Of a stretch of DNA of 64,000 nucleotides, positions 43,121-51,661 are shown piece after piece (within the stretch, counting starts at the first letter, position 1; each line of letters opens with the position of its first letter). The notes beneath the pieces are model-generated. The model ran no database searches. It was given only the letters and a program-made list of their open reading frames with translations, and had not been told where the DNA came from. This DNA is from JASJAR01 sp038530285 (lineage in GTDB: Bacteria > Pseudomonadota > Alphaproteobacteria > Rhodobacterales > Rhodobacteraceae), in assembly GCA_038530285.1 (NCBI GenBank), contig JBCBCY010000008.1, forward strand, positions 99,447 through 163,446, given 5' to 3'. The position numbers and the translations under genes are program-made.

Positions 43121-43963
43121 TTACCCCTCCCGCTCTGACAACAAAGCATCCAGCCCCGCGCGGTAGGTTGCAGCCAATGGCAAATCCACCCCAGCCGTAG
43201 CTGCCGCCCGGGCGATCTCATCCAACATCACGCCCGAATTGGCTTCAAGCACCCAGCGCGACCCATCCGCAAGCGTGGCCACATCGATGCAGCCGTACCG
43301 CAGGGCAAGGGCAGCACGCGCGCGCGCCGCAAGGACCCGGGCCGGGCTTTCCGATCCGTCGTGAAAGATCACCTCGGCCCCTTGGGCCAGGTTGCCTAAA
43401 CCGCCGACTGTCGCGCGTTTGCCGTAGGACAACAAACAGGCGTCATCCAAGAAGTAGAACCGGTCTTCGCGCGCGATCTGAACAAAGGGCGAGATGCAAA
43501 ACCGCCGATAGCGCACTGACAATCGGGCATAGGCCTCGGCCAATTCGCCCGGGGTGCGCACCCGCATCACATCCAGCCCCTGGGATTGATCCAAGGGCTT
43601 GACCACACTGTCGCCCCCCATCGCATCAAAGACCGCCGTCACCCGGGCCAACTCGTCCGCCTCGCCACGCGACCGGGCCAATTCCGCGTCCAGCACGATC
43701 TGGTGTTCAAGTGCTGCCACCCCAACCGCGCGCAGAACGTCGAACGTGGCCACCTTGTCGTTGACGATGCGGTGCACCGACGACGGGTTCAGCCCGATGT
43801 CATAGGAAATCACCGGCAGGACCAACCCGCCGCGGGTCAGAAGAACCACCCAGTCGCCCGACAGTTTGGACACCGCAAACCCGTTGTCATCCGCCCAGGT
43901 TTCAAGCGTTTCCAAGAAAAAGCGCCGCTTGTCGTCCTGCCGGCCGGTTGGTCTGCGTGTCAT
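43121..43963 (-). CDS. ATP-grasp domain protein
   Basis: A 280-residue protein of the ATP-grasp superfamily, a group that couples carboxylates to amines or thiols through acyl phosphates. The visible ATP-binding elements are VVKPLDQSQGLDVMRV (lysine-containing phosphate loop), ISPFVQIAREDRFYF and the metal-binding LEANSGVMLDE. It resembles the RimK-like/alpha-glutamate-ligase class but is short and the partner domain is absent. The substrate cannot be deduced. It is on the minus strand, convergent with folC, and the next upstream gene on its strand, zapE, ends 38 bases upstream of its start. Confidence 0.75.
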   Translation of the reverse strand: MTRRPTGRQDDKRRFFLETLETWADDNGFAVSKLSGDWVVLLTRGGLVLPVISYDIGLNPSSVHRIVNDKVATFDVLRAVGVAALEHQIVLDAELARSRGEADELARVTAVFDAMGGDSVVKPLDQSQGLDVMRVRTPGELAEAYARLSVRYRRFCISPFVQIAREDRFYFLDDACLLSYGKRATVGGLGNLAQGAEVIFHDGSESPARVLAARARAALALRYGCIDVATLADGSRWVLEANSGVMLDEIARAAATAGVDLPLAATYRAGLDALLSEREG

Positions 43964-44000
43964 GGGGTTTGACTACAATGTGTGATGCGATTTGAATACG

Positions 44001-45083
44001 TCACTTTTGGGCGCCGAACTGGCCGCCGGTCATCTCTTTCAACCGGCTTGCGGTGCGTTCAAATTCGAAGGTCCCAGCGCCTTCAAGGTACAGCTGATCG
44101 GGCCGGTCGGCGGCGGTCGCCACCAGCCTGACGCCGGCTTCATAAAGCGTGTCGATCAGGGTCACGAACCGGCGGGCCTCGTTGAAATTTTCGCTCGACA
44201 GACGCGGGATATCTTCAAGCACCAGGACCCGGCATACTTCGGCAATGGCAAGGTAATCGGCAGGTCCCAAAGGCCGCGCGCACAGGTCATAGAATTCCGA
44301 CCGCGCGACCCCGTTGACATAGTGCTGGATGGTCACCGTCCGCCCCTTGACGCCCAGCGCAAGACCGGGCGTATCCGGCGCCCCGCCAAGCTGTGTCCAG
44401 ACCGCGCGCGCCGCCTGCCTGGACGTTGAATTCAAGGGGTAAAAATAGGTGTCATCGGCGCCGATCTTGGTCTGGCGATAATCGGTCGGCACGATGATTT
44501 CGACCACATCCAGCCGCTCTTCCAGCAGTGCGATGAAGGGCAGAAACAGGTCGCGGTTCAGCCCGTCTTTATAAAGATCGCGCGGCGGCCGGTTGGATGT
44601 GGCCACAACCGTCACCCCGGCCGCAAACAGCTTTTCAAACAGACGCCCAACAATCATCGCATCGGCAATGTCGGTGATCTGCATTTCGTCAAAGCACAGC
44701 AGCTTCAGGTCTTCGGTCAACGCGGCTGCCACCGGCAGGATCGCGTCTTCGACCCCGTCCTTGCGCGCCTTGTTCAAACCGGACTGAACGTCCTGCATGA
44801 AGGCATGAAAATGCACGCGGCGTTTTTGTGCAATCTCGACATGGTCGTAAAATAGATCCATCAGCATCGACTTGCCGCGCCCGACCCCGCCCCAAAGGTA
44901 AACGCCGCGCGGGGCAGGCGCCTTCTTGGCAAAAAACGCCATCAGCGATCCCGACAGCGGGGGCGCTTCCAACAAAACCCGCAGGGTTTGCAACCGCTCA
45001 AGCACGGGCAATTGGCCGGCATCCCGGGTCAGGTCGCCTGCAGTGACGCGGGCTTGATATGTCGACATCAGACTGACGCTCAT
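44001..45083 (-). CDS. zapE: Cell division protein ZapE (AFG1-like ATPase)
   Basis: A 360-residue AFG1-type P-loop ATPase that acts near the divisome and in membrane-protein quality control. Walker A is GGVGRGKSMLMDLFYDHV and Walker B is LLCFDEMQITDIADAM, followed by the family's NRPPRDLYKDGLNRDLFLPFI. The start at 45083 (or an internal ATG at 45068) is fine. The gene is divergent from the MFS carrier, with 125 bases between starts. Confidence 0.92.
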   Translation of the reverse strand: MSVSLMSTYQARVTAGDLTRDAGQLPVLERLQTLRVLLEAPPLSGSLMAFFAKKAPAPRGVYLWGGVGRGKSMLMDLFYDHVEIAQKRRVHFHAFMQDVQSGLNKARKDGVEDAILPVAAALTEDLKLLCFDEMQITDIADAMIVGRLFEKLFAAGVTVVATSNRPPRDLYKDGLNRDLFLPFIALLEERLDVVEIIVPTDYRQTKIGADDTYFYPLNSTSRQAARAVWTQLGGAPDTPGLALGVKGRTVTIQHYVNGVARSEFYDLCARPLGPADYLAIAEVCRVLVLEDIPRLSSENFNEARRFVTLIDTLYEAGVRLVATAADRPDQLYLEGAGTFEFERTASRLKEMTGGQFGAQK

Positions 45084-45208
45084 ACCGTCTTGCTAGGCGC
45101 AGTTTTGCGCAAAGAAAAGCGGGCTTCGCGAAAATGGATGGGCGGGATCACCAATTCTGATTTGACGGCCCGCCATTTCAAAGAGAGGCTGAGAGGCGGA
45201 GACCCATC

Positions 45209-46450
45209 ATGACAGACACCCGAGCCCCTTTGATCACCCCCGTCCTTGTGGCGGGATGCGCGATCATGCTGATTTCATTCGCCGTGCGCGCGTCTTTCGG
45301 TGTGTTCCAGATTCCCATCGCGAACGAATTTCAGTGGCTGAGGGCAGAATTCTCACTCGCCATCGCGATCCAGAACTTGTTCTGGGGGATCGGCCAGCCG
45401 TTGTTCGGCGCCATTGGCGAGAAAATCGGCGACCGCAAAGCTATCATTGTCGGTGGGCTGGTTTATGCAGTGGGGCTTGTCGCCTCGGCCTATTCGATCA
45501 GCCCCGAAGGGCACCAGTTTTGGAACATGGCCATCGGCTTTGGCATCGCAGGGACCGGCTTTGGCGTGATCCTGGCCGTGGTCGGGCGGGCGGCATCGGA
45601 TGGAAACCGGTCGATGGCGCTGGCGATTGCCACGGCGGCGGGGTCTGCGGGTCAGGTGGTGGGCGCGCCGACCGCCGAATTCCTGCTTTCGATGATGTCC
45701 TGGCAGATGGTGTTCCTGATTTTTGCCGCCGCGATCCTTGCCTCGCTTCTGGTGTTGCCGTTGATGCGCGCGCCGGAACGCGCCAGCAAGGCGGAACTGG
45801 AAGAAAGCATGGGGGTCGTGGTGCGCCGCGCCTTTTCCGATCCGTCCTATGGGCTGATCTTCCTGGGGTTCTTCTCCTGCGGCTATCAGCTGGCCTTTAT
45901 CACCGCGCATTTTCCCGCCCTGGTGACCGAGCTTTGCGGGCCGATCGCACCTGGCTCGGCGCTGCATTCCATCGGCGTGACGACCACGTCTGCCTTGGGC
46001 GCGATTGCAATCTCGCTGATCGGCCTGGCCAACATCGCAGGCACGCTGGCGGCGGGCTGGGCCGGGAAACGCTATTCCAAGAAGTACCTTCTGGCAGGTA
46101 TCTATGCGGGCCGGACCATCGTGGCCGCGCTGTTTTTCATCTTTCCGATCACGCCGGGGTCGGTGCTGTTGTTCAGCGTCGCGATGGGGTCTTTGTGGCT
46201 GGCAACCGTGCCGCTGACCTCAGGCCTGGTCGCGCATATCTACGGGCTGCGCTACATGGGCACGCTTTATGGCTTTGTGTTCCTGTCCCACCAGATTGGC
46301 AGTTTTATCGGGGTTTGGCTGGGGGGGAGGTTGTACGATGCCACCGGCGGCTACGAGCTGGTGTGGTGGATCGGCGTGGGCGTGGGTGCGTTTTCTGCCA
46401 TTGTGCACCTGCCGGTGCGCGAAAAGCCCTGGCAACCCTCACCCGCCTGA
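45209..46450 (+). CDS. Major facilitator superfamily transporter
   Basis: A 413-residue inner-membrane transporter with twelve predicted spans. It has the MFS motif A region between spans 2 and 3 (GAIGEKIGDRKAIIVGG) and MFS-type second-half repeat (AGWAGKRYSKKYLLAGIYAGR). The ligand is not readable; GMC/oxalate-formate-like carriers look similar. It uses the ATG at 45209 with GAGGCGG upstream. The 3' end overlaps the convergent hydrolase by 12 bases. Confidence 0.92.
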   Translation: MTDTRAPLITPVLVAGCAIMLISFAVRASFGVFQIPIANEFQWLRAEFSLAIAIQNLFWGIGQPLFGAIGEKIGDRKAIIVGGLVYAVGLVASAYSISPEGHQFWNMAIGFGIAGTGFGVILAVVGRAASDGNRSMALAIATAAGSAGQVVGAPTAEFLLSMMSWQMVFLIFAAAILASLLVLPLMRAPERASKAELEESMGVVVRRAFSDPSYGLIFLGFFSCGYQLAFITAHFPALVTELCGPIAPGSALHSIGVTTTSALGAIAISLIGLANIAGTLAAGWAGKRYSKKYLLAGIYAGRTIVAALFFIFPITPGSVLLFSVAMGSLWLATVPLTSGLVAHIYGLRYMGTLYGFVFLSHQIGSFIGVWLGGRLYDATGGYELVWWIGVGVGAFSAIVHLPVREKPWQPSPA

Positions 46451-47356
46451 GCGCGCCTTCAAAAATCGCAGGATTTCGGCGCCAACCTCTCCGGGGCGGT
46501 TGTGGATCAGCCCGTGGTCGGCCCCGTCCACCTGATGGTGCCAGGCGTCGGGGTTCACCTCAGCCAGGCGCGCCATGGACGACAGCGGCACGGATGCATC
46601 CGCCTCGCCCCAAATGGCCAGCACCGGCACACCCGCCGCGGCGATCTTTGCGTGTTCCGGGGCCATATCGCGCGCCACCAGCTGGCGCATCGACGACAAG
46701 ACACCGGGCAGATAGCCGCGCGTCCGGGTCTCGCGCGCTTCGAGCTTGGGCAGGTCCGTGACAACCGAGGCTGTGAAGCCTGCGCCTTTCAGTCGCCGCC
46801 GAAGCAACACCCCGCCAAAGACGTACATCACCCAATCGCCAAGGATCGGCCAGCGGGTCAGAGCGGGAACATTCGCAGGGCCCAGCCCCGTGGGGGCAAC
46901 GAGCGCAAGGGCTGCGACCTCGCCCGGGTCGGTGGCGGCTTTCAGCGCGGCAATGGCACCGCCCATCGAATAGCCCACCAGCACGAAGGGGCCGGGCACC
47001 TCTTCATGGTCTAAAACCGCGTTGAGTTGCTCCAGGAAATATGCGCCGTCCTGGCGCCCGATCGGGCCGTCGGACAAGCCCCGCCCCCAAAGGTCGTAGC
47101 GGATCACGCGGTAGCCGGCGGCCACCAGCATCGGGACCACACCGGCAAACAGATAGGCCGGCGTTGTCAGCCCGTGGACCAGCACCACGACGGGTGCGTC
47201 TTCGGGGCCGTCACGCTGAATATGCGTGAGACCTTTGGGCAGCTTTATCAATTCGCCCGGCACGCCACCCATCCGCTTTTTGGCAACCGGCATGCGCAAG
47301 GCTTCGGCCAGAAGCGGCAACGCGCAAAGTGCGACCACGATGGCCAGAAAGATCAT
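46439..47356 (-). CDS. Alpha/beta-fold hydrolase with N-terminal membrane anchor
   Basis: A 305-residue hydrolase. It begins with a hydrophobic segment (IFLAIVVALCALPLLAEAL) that acts as a signal or anchor, then the fold: VVLVHGLTTPAYLF, GYSMGGAIAALKA (nucleophile Ser), WGEADASVP (Asp) and GADHGLIHNRPG (His). It is the last gene of a coupled operon of five genes headed by fghA; its ATG overlaps the upstream stop by 4 bases. The substrate is unknown. The GTG at 47365 is an alternative start but creates a longer overlap. Confidence 0.88.
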   Translation of the reverse strand: MIFLAIVVALCALPLLAEALRMPVAKKRMGGVPGELIKLPKGLTHIQRDGPEDAPVVVLVHGLTTPAYLFAGVVPMLVAAGYRVIRYDLWGRGLSDGPIGRQDGAYFLEQLNAVLDHEEVPGPFVLVGYSMGGAIAALKAATDPGEVAALALVAPTGLGPANVPALTRWPILGDWVMYVFGGVLLRRRLKGAGFTASVVTDLPKLEARETRTRGYLPGVLSSMRQLVARDMAPEHAKIAAAGVPVLAIWGEADASVPLSSMARLAEVNPDAWHHQVDGADHGLIHNRPGEVGAEILRFLKARSGG

Positions 47357-48243
47357 GCGGCGCACCCCAGGATGTAGCGCGCGGTCATCAGATCCAGATG
47401 CGCCCCGCCGGCGTTTTTGGCGATGGTGATGTCGTCCGGCGCGCGGGTGAACGCGGGCAGATCGTAGAAATCCGCGAGGATGTCAGCCTCGGTGATGACA
47501 CCCCGCGCGATGGGGTCAGAGATTTCGCCGATATGCAGGGCGGACGGGGTCGCATCCGCAAAAAGGCGCGCGCGGGTCAGGGCGGTATCATCCACCTCGC
47601 GCATGCCCGCGCGAAAGGCGCCGATCAGGTCAAGGTGCTGGCCGGGCCGCAACCAGTCGCCCTTGATGATCGGCGCCTTTGCCATGGTGGCCGTGCAGAT
47701 GATGTCAGCGCGCGCGACGGCGGCGTGAAGATCGGTGACGATATGAACCCCCGGTCCGGCAAGCTGGCGGGCCCGGTCCGGCGTGCGGTTCCAGATCTCA
47801 ATCGGCACATCGGCGAACTGCGCGCGGTAGGCGGCGATCATCGACGCGGCCACAGTCCCGGCCCCCACGATAAGGATCTGCGACACCCGCGGCGGTGCGA
47901 GCCTGCGCGCGGCCAAAAGAGAGCTGGCGGCCGTTTTCCACTTCGTCACCAGATGGAAATCCAGCACCGCTTCAAGCGTGCCGTCGCGGTCCGAAAACAC
48001 CATCACCCCGCCGTTGATCGCCGGGGCGTTCGTGTTGCCGGGAAAGACCGTCGCCGCCTTCACCAGCGACCCCATACCGTCGATCAGGGCTGTCCGCGTC
48101 AGGATGGTATCCGCCCCACGGGTCGCAAAACTGTCGCGCATTTCGGCTTGGGGCAGGGCGTGGCCTGCAACTATGGCGTCCGTCAGGGCAATCCAGTCAA
48201 GCCCGTCTTCAGCGCGGGGCCCGACAACGCGCGGCAGGGTCAC
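47353..48243 (-). CDS. Ornithine cyclodeaminase / mu-crystallin family protein
   Basis: A 296-residue NAD(P)-dependent protein of the ornithine cyclodeaminase/mu-crystallin family, which includes lysine/ornithine cyclodeaminases, alanine or ketimine reductases. The Rossmann loop VGAGTVAASMIAAYRAQF and the substrate loop with KTAASSLLAARRLAPPR are visible. Annotation beyond the family is not possible. It is coupled by 4-base overlaps to the HAD gene before it and to the hydrolase after it. Confidence 0.87.
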   Translation of the reverse strand: MTLPRVVGPRAEDGLDWIALTDAIVAGHALPQAEMRDSFATRGADTILTRTALIDGMGSLVKAATVFPGNTNAPAINGGVMVFSDRDGTLEAVLDFHLVTKWKTAASSLLAARRLAPPRVSQILIVGAGTVAASMIAAYRAQFADVPIEIWNRTPDRARQLAGPGVHIVTDLHAAVARADIICTATMAKAPIIKGDWLRPGQHLDLIGAFRAGMREVDDTALTRARLFADATPSALHIGEISDPIARGVITEADILADFYDLPAFTRAPDDITIAKNAGGAHLDLMTARYILGCAA

Positions 48244-48854
48244 AACAGCCCCTCGTGGTCGAGGCGGGCGCGCAAGGGACCGGGTCCATCGAACAGGTGG
48301 GTCTGCCAGCCCCGGGCGGCGGCGGCGGCAATGTTTTCCGGCTTGTCGTCGATGAAGAAAAGACCCCGCGGATCAATCGCACAATCGGCTTCGACCATTG
48401 CGTAGATCGCCGCGTCGGGTTTGGCCGTTTTCATGTGGCCCGAGATGTATCGGCGGTCGAACTCGGTCAGGACCGGCCAATGAACCTCGGTGATGGCGAA
48501 AGAGCCGATGCCGAAGTTCGACAGCGCAAAGACCGGCACGCCCTTGGTGCGAAGGGCGCGCAAACAGGCGATGGACCCCTCAATCGGTGGGCCGGCCATC
48601 GTCAGCCAATGGTCATGCCAATCGCGGATCTCACGGCGCCATTCAGGGTTGGCTTCGGCCCAGGCATAGATCGTGTCTTTGAAATCGGCCCCTCGGTCGA
48701 TCTGGTCGTTCATTTCGTGGAGGTCGAGGTCTGCAAACAGCGCGCGGCGGCGGTCTTGCCCGTAGACGCGGTCATAGTACCGTTCGGGAGCCCAAGTGAT
48801 CAGCACATTGCCGATATCGAAAATCACGGCCTCGATCTTAGGCAGGGACGTCAT
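48240..48854 (-). CDS. HAD-family hydrolase (YihX-like)
   Basis: A 204-residue cap-type HAD phosphatase. Motif I reads VIFDIGNVLITWAPE, motif II is in LSNFGIG and motifs III-IV in KPDAAIYAMVEA and FFIDDKPENIAAAAARGW. It resembles the YihX/HAD-IA subgroup that includes glucose-1-phosphatase. The substrate is unknown. It is the third gene of the fghA operon, coupled by 4-base overlaps to both sides. Confidence 0.9.
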   Translation of the reverse strand: MTSLPKIEAVIFDIGNVLITWAPERYYDRVYGQDRRRALFADLDLHEMNDQIDRGADFKDTIYAWAEANPEWRREIRDWHDHWLTMAGPPIEGSIACLRALRTKGVPVFALSNFGIGSFAITEVHWPVLTEFDRRYISGHMKTAKPDAAIYAMVEADCAIDPRGLFFIDDKPENIAAAAARGWQTHLFDGPGPLRARLDHEGLL

Positions 48855-49303
48855 GCGCGCTCCAGTGCTGTCAGCACCCGGTCGAGCGCTTGGGAAAATT
48901 TTGCGCGGTCGCGTTTTGTGAAGGGCTTGCCGGCGCCGCCTTCCATTGCGGCCAGCCCGCCGCCGCGCGCGATATCGGCGGCATTGCGGGCCGCCAGCCG
49001 GGGCGCGATGTTGCGGGTGGTCAGTTCTTCGCCATTCATCCGGATCACATGGGCGCCGGCCACCAGGGCCCGGTCGGCCAGGGGCAGGTCATCGGTGACC
49101 ACCACATCACCGGGGCCGGCCGAGGTTGCGATCAGGTCATCGGCCGCGTCCAGCGCATCACCTACATAGCGGGTTTCAACCAGTGGATTTTGCGACGGGC
49201 GAATGCCGCCATTGCACACAAGCACCATCTTGACGCGGCGGCGCGTGGCGACCGCTTCCGCCTCGGCGCGCACCGGGCAGGCATCGCCGTCAACCCAGAT
49301 CAC
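48851..49303 (-). CDS. YaiI/YqxD (DUF188) family protein
   Basis: A 150-residue protein with the family's opening IWVDGDACPVRAEAEAVATRRRV, then VCNGGIRPSQNPLVETRYVG and GDVVVTDDLPLADRALVAG. The Asp-rich core resembles a PIN-like nuclease fold; cellular role is unknown. It is the second gene of the fghA operon, with 4-base overlaps on both sides. Confidence 0.9.
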   Translation of the reverse strand: MIWVDGDACPVRAEAEAVATRRRVKMVLVCNGGIRPSQNPLVETRYVGDALDAADDLIATSAGPGDVVVTDDLPLADRALVAGAHVIRMNGEELTTRNIAPRLAARNAADIARGGGLAAMEGGAGKPFTKRDRAKFSQALDRVLTALERA

Positions 49304-50127
49304 GCCAGGGCCCGGGCGTGGTGGGCAATGTGGTCGGCCATGAAGGTCGCAACGAAGAAGTAGCTATGGTCATAGCCCGCCTGCATCCGAAAGGCGCCGG
49401 GCTGGCGCCGCGCGGCCATGGCTTCGGCCAGCGCTTCGGGCTTGAGAAGATCAAGAAACTGATCGTCCGCGCCTTGATCAATCAGCACATCGCCGGGATA
49501 GCCCGTCTGGCGCATCAAAAGCGTCGCATCATGCGCCGCCCAGGCCGCCGTATCCTCTCCAAGATAGGCGCCCAGCTGCTTTTGACCCCAGTCGCTTTGG
49601 CTTGGGTGGGCGATGGGTGCGAAGGCCGACAGGCTGCGAAACCGGTCGGGGAATGCCATGGCCAGCGTCATTGCGCCGTGCCCGCCCATCGAATGGCCGG
49701 TGATCCCGGTGCGTTCGGGGTGCACAGGAAAGGCGTTCGCGACACGGGCGGGCAGCTCTTCGGCGATGTAGTCGAACATCTTGTAATGCGGCGCCCAGGG
49801 CGCTTGGGTGGCGTTCACGTAAAACCCTGCCCCCTGGCCCAGATCATAGGCGTCGTCGTCGGCGACGCCGTCGCCGCGCGGGGACGTGTCGGGAAACAGC
49901 AGCGCTATCCCGGCGGCGGCCGCATGGGCCTGGGCGCCTGCCTTTTCCATCGCGTTGGCATGGGTGCACGTCAGGCCCGACAGATACACAAGCATCGGCA
50001 CCGGACCGGCTTTGGCGGCCGGCGGCAGATACAATCCAAAGGTCATCTGGGTTCCGGTGGCGTCCGAGGCATGGCTGTAGACCCCTTGCACCCCGCCGAA
50101 GCAGGCATTTTCGGAAAGTGTTTTCAT
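49300..50127 (-). CDS. fghA: S-formylglutathione hydrolase
   Basis: A 275-residue esterase-D-like alpha/beta hydrolase that cleaves S-formylglutathione to formate and glutathione, the second step of glutathione-dependent formaldehyde oxidation. The nucleophile elbow is TGHSMGGHGAMTLAM, the acid lies in LIDQGADDQFLD, and the His is in GYDHSYFFVATF. Opening MKTLSENACFGGVQGVYSHASDATGTQMTFGLYLPP is typical. The likely formaldehyde dehydrogenase (step 1) is at 52438-53550. It heads the coupled five-gene operon and is divergent from a TetR regulator. Confidence 0.94.
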   Translation of the reverse strand: MKTLSENACFGGVQGVYSHASDATGTQMTFGLYLPPAAKAGPVPMLVYLSGLTCTHANAMEKAGAQAHAAAAGIALLFPDTSPRGDGVADDDAYDLGQGAGFYVNATQAPWAPHYKMFDYIAEELPARVANAFPVHPERTGITGHSMGGHGAMTLAMAFPDRFRSLSAFAPIAHPSQSDWGQKQLGAYLGEDTAAWAAHDATLLMRQTGYPGDVLIDQGADDQFLDLLKPEALAEAMAARRQPGAFRMQAGYDHSYFFVATFMADHIAHHARALA

Positions 50128-50250
50128 CTGTGCATCTCCTTGTCAGATCGCTAGCGCGCCCGGGTCCGAACGGCAAGGACGCGCGCAAGCCCCGGGTTGG
50201 TCAAGGCGGCGGACAAGGCAGCAGGCTTGAGAAAACTGAACCGGATCGTT

Positions 50251-50263
50251 TATACACCGTATA
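50251..50263. promoter_or_regulatory. TATAC-ACC-GTATA dyad at the TetR start, likely operator
   Basis: A 13-base palindrome with arms TATAC and GTATA overlapping the A of the TetR start codon, and 124 bases from the divergent fghA start. Its position suggests that TetR represses itself and perhaps fghA. Evidence is symmetry and position only. Confidence 0.5.
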
Positions 50264-50895
50264 TGAATGATATCTCCCACGTTCCCGGCCAACGTCTGGG
50301 CCGAACGGGCCGCAAGGTCGATCAGGTCATCGCGGGCGCCCGCGAGGTTTTCATGCGCGCGGGCTTTGAAGGAGCGAGCGTCGATGAGATCGCGCGCGAG
50401 GCTGGCGTGTCGAAAGCCACGCTGTACAGCTACTTTGCCGACAAGCGATTGTTGTTCATGGAAGTTGCCAAGGCCGAGTGCCGCACGCAGACCGAATCTG
50501 CGGTGCATGAGATCGACTTTAACGCCCCCGTCGATCAGGTGCTGCGCCAGGCCGCGCGGCGCATGACGCGATTTTTTCTGTCCGATGTTGGCCAGCAGGT
50601 CTACCGGATCGTGGTGGCCGAAAGCGGCCGGTTCCCCGAGTTGGGCCGCGAGTTCTGGGAAAGCGGGCCGGCACAGGTTAGAAATGTGCTGGGCGATTAT
50701 TTTCGGGCCGCGGTTGATCGCGGCGAACTTGAGGTTGAAGACTTCGAGCTTGCCGCCGACCAATTCCCGGAGCTGTGCAAGGCGCGGCTTCATACTCGGA
50801 TGGCCATCGGCATTCAGACCGAGTTCACCGAAGAAGAGATCGACCGCGTGATTGATGGCGCGGTCGAGATGTTCATCGCCCGCTACGGGACTTAG
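50263..50895 (+). CDS. TetR/AcrR-family transcriptional regulator
   Basis: A 210-residue repressor: N-terminal HTH (VIAGAREVFMRAGFEGASVDEIAREAGVSKATLYSYFADKRLLFM) and a helical ligand domain. The ATG at 50263 is chosen because it starts at the dyad and the residues before it are not part of the fold; a GTG at 50197 is the farthest alternative. It is divergent from fghA, so it may sense formaldehyde or a related thiol adduct, which is inference. The next gene on the other strand is the NYN protein. Confidence 0.88.
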   Translation: MNDISHVPGQRLGRTGRKVDQVIAGAREVFMRAGFEGASVDEIAREAGVSKATLYSYFADKRLLFMEVAKAECRTQTESAVHEIDFNAPVDQVLRQAARRMTRFFLSDVGQQVYRIVVAESGRFPELGREFWESGPAQVRNVLGDYFRAAVDRGELEVEDFELAADQFPELCKARLHTRMAIGIQTEFTEEEIDRVIDGAVEMFIARYGT

Positions 50896-50901
50896 GCCCC
50901 T

Positions 50902-51606
50902 CTAGTCGAGCCGCCGGATTTGCAACTGGTTGCCGACGCGCCGGGTTTCCAGCCGTTTAAGCCCCTGCACCAGATCTGACAGTTTCTTCTTGCCGTAGCT
51001 TCTGGTGTCGAAGGCGGGATCGTCGGCCTGAATTTGCTGTCCGATGCGGCCCAGCGAATACCAGTCATCGTCTTGTTCGATCTTGTCCATCGCCGCGATG
51101 ATGCGCTGCACCGCCTCGGTCGGGTTGCGCTTTCTCGGCGCTGGTCCGCTGTCGGCTGACGGCTCATCGACGATGTTTTCGATCGAGATGAACCTGTTGC
51201 AGACGTTGCGCAGGGCTTCAGGCGCCTTGGCCTCACCGATGCCAATCACATCCATGCCCTGTTCGCGCACACGGTTGGCGAGGGCGGTGAAATCGCTGTC
51301 CGACGACACAAGGACAAACCCGTCAAAGCGGCCCGTGTGCAGAATATCCATCGCGTCGATCACCAAGCCGATGTCAGACGCGTTCTTGCCGACCGTGTTG
51401 GCGGTTTCCTGATGCGCGACCAATCCAAGGTCACGCACTGTCTTTGACCAGTTCGACAACCGGCCCGAGGACCAATCGCCGTAGACGCGCCGCAGGGCCG
51501 GCTCGCCCAGCCGCGTGACCTCTTTGAGGATGGCTGCGGCGAATTTCGCAGGGATGTTGTCGGCGTCAATCAGCACCGCATAAAGCGGGCGGTCGCGTTC
51601 GGGCAT
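50902..51606 (-). CDS. NYN-domain protein with C-terminal OST-HTH/LOTUS domain
   Basis: A 234-residue protein. Residues 1-140 form a NYN/DUF88 PIN-like nuclease domain (YAVLIDADNIPAKFAAAIL, GLVIDAMDILHTGRFDGFVLVSSDSDFTALANRVRE, with Asp residues at the expected catalytic positions). Residues about 155-234 resemble an OST-HTH (LOTUS) fold (WYSLGRIGQQIQ, SYGKKKLSDLVQGLK). This pairing is known in bacterial LabA-like proteins and suggests an RNA nuclease with an RNA-binding partner domain. The target is unknown. Confidence 0.85.
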   Translation of the reverse strand: MPERDRPLYAVLIDADNIPAKFAAAILKEVTRLGEPALRRVYGDWSSGRLSNWSKTVRDLGLVAHQETANTVGKNASDIGLVIDAMDILHTGRFDGFVLVSSDSDFTALANRVREQGMDVIGIGEAKAPEALRNVCNRFISIENIVDEPSADSGPAPRKRNPTEAVQRIIAAMDKIEQDDDWYSLGRIGQQIQADDPAFDTRSYGKKKLSDLVQGLKRLETRRVGNQLQIRRLD

Positions 51607-51661
51607 GGGGCCTCTCTTTCGCGGGTGTGTCTAAGGCCTGCGGCGCGCAGACGCCAGCGCC

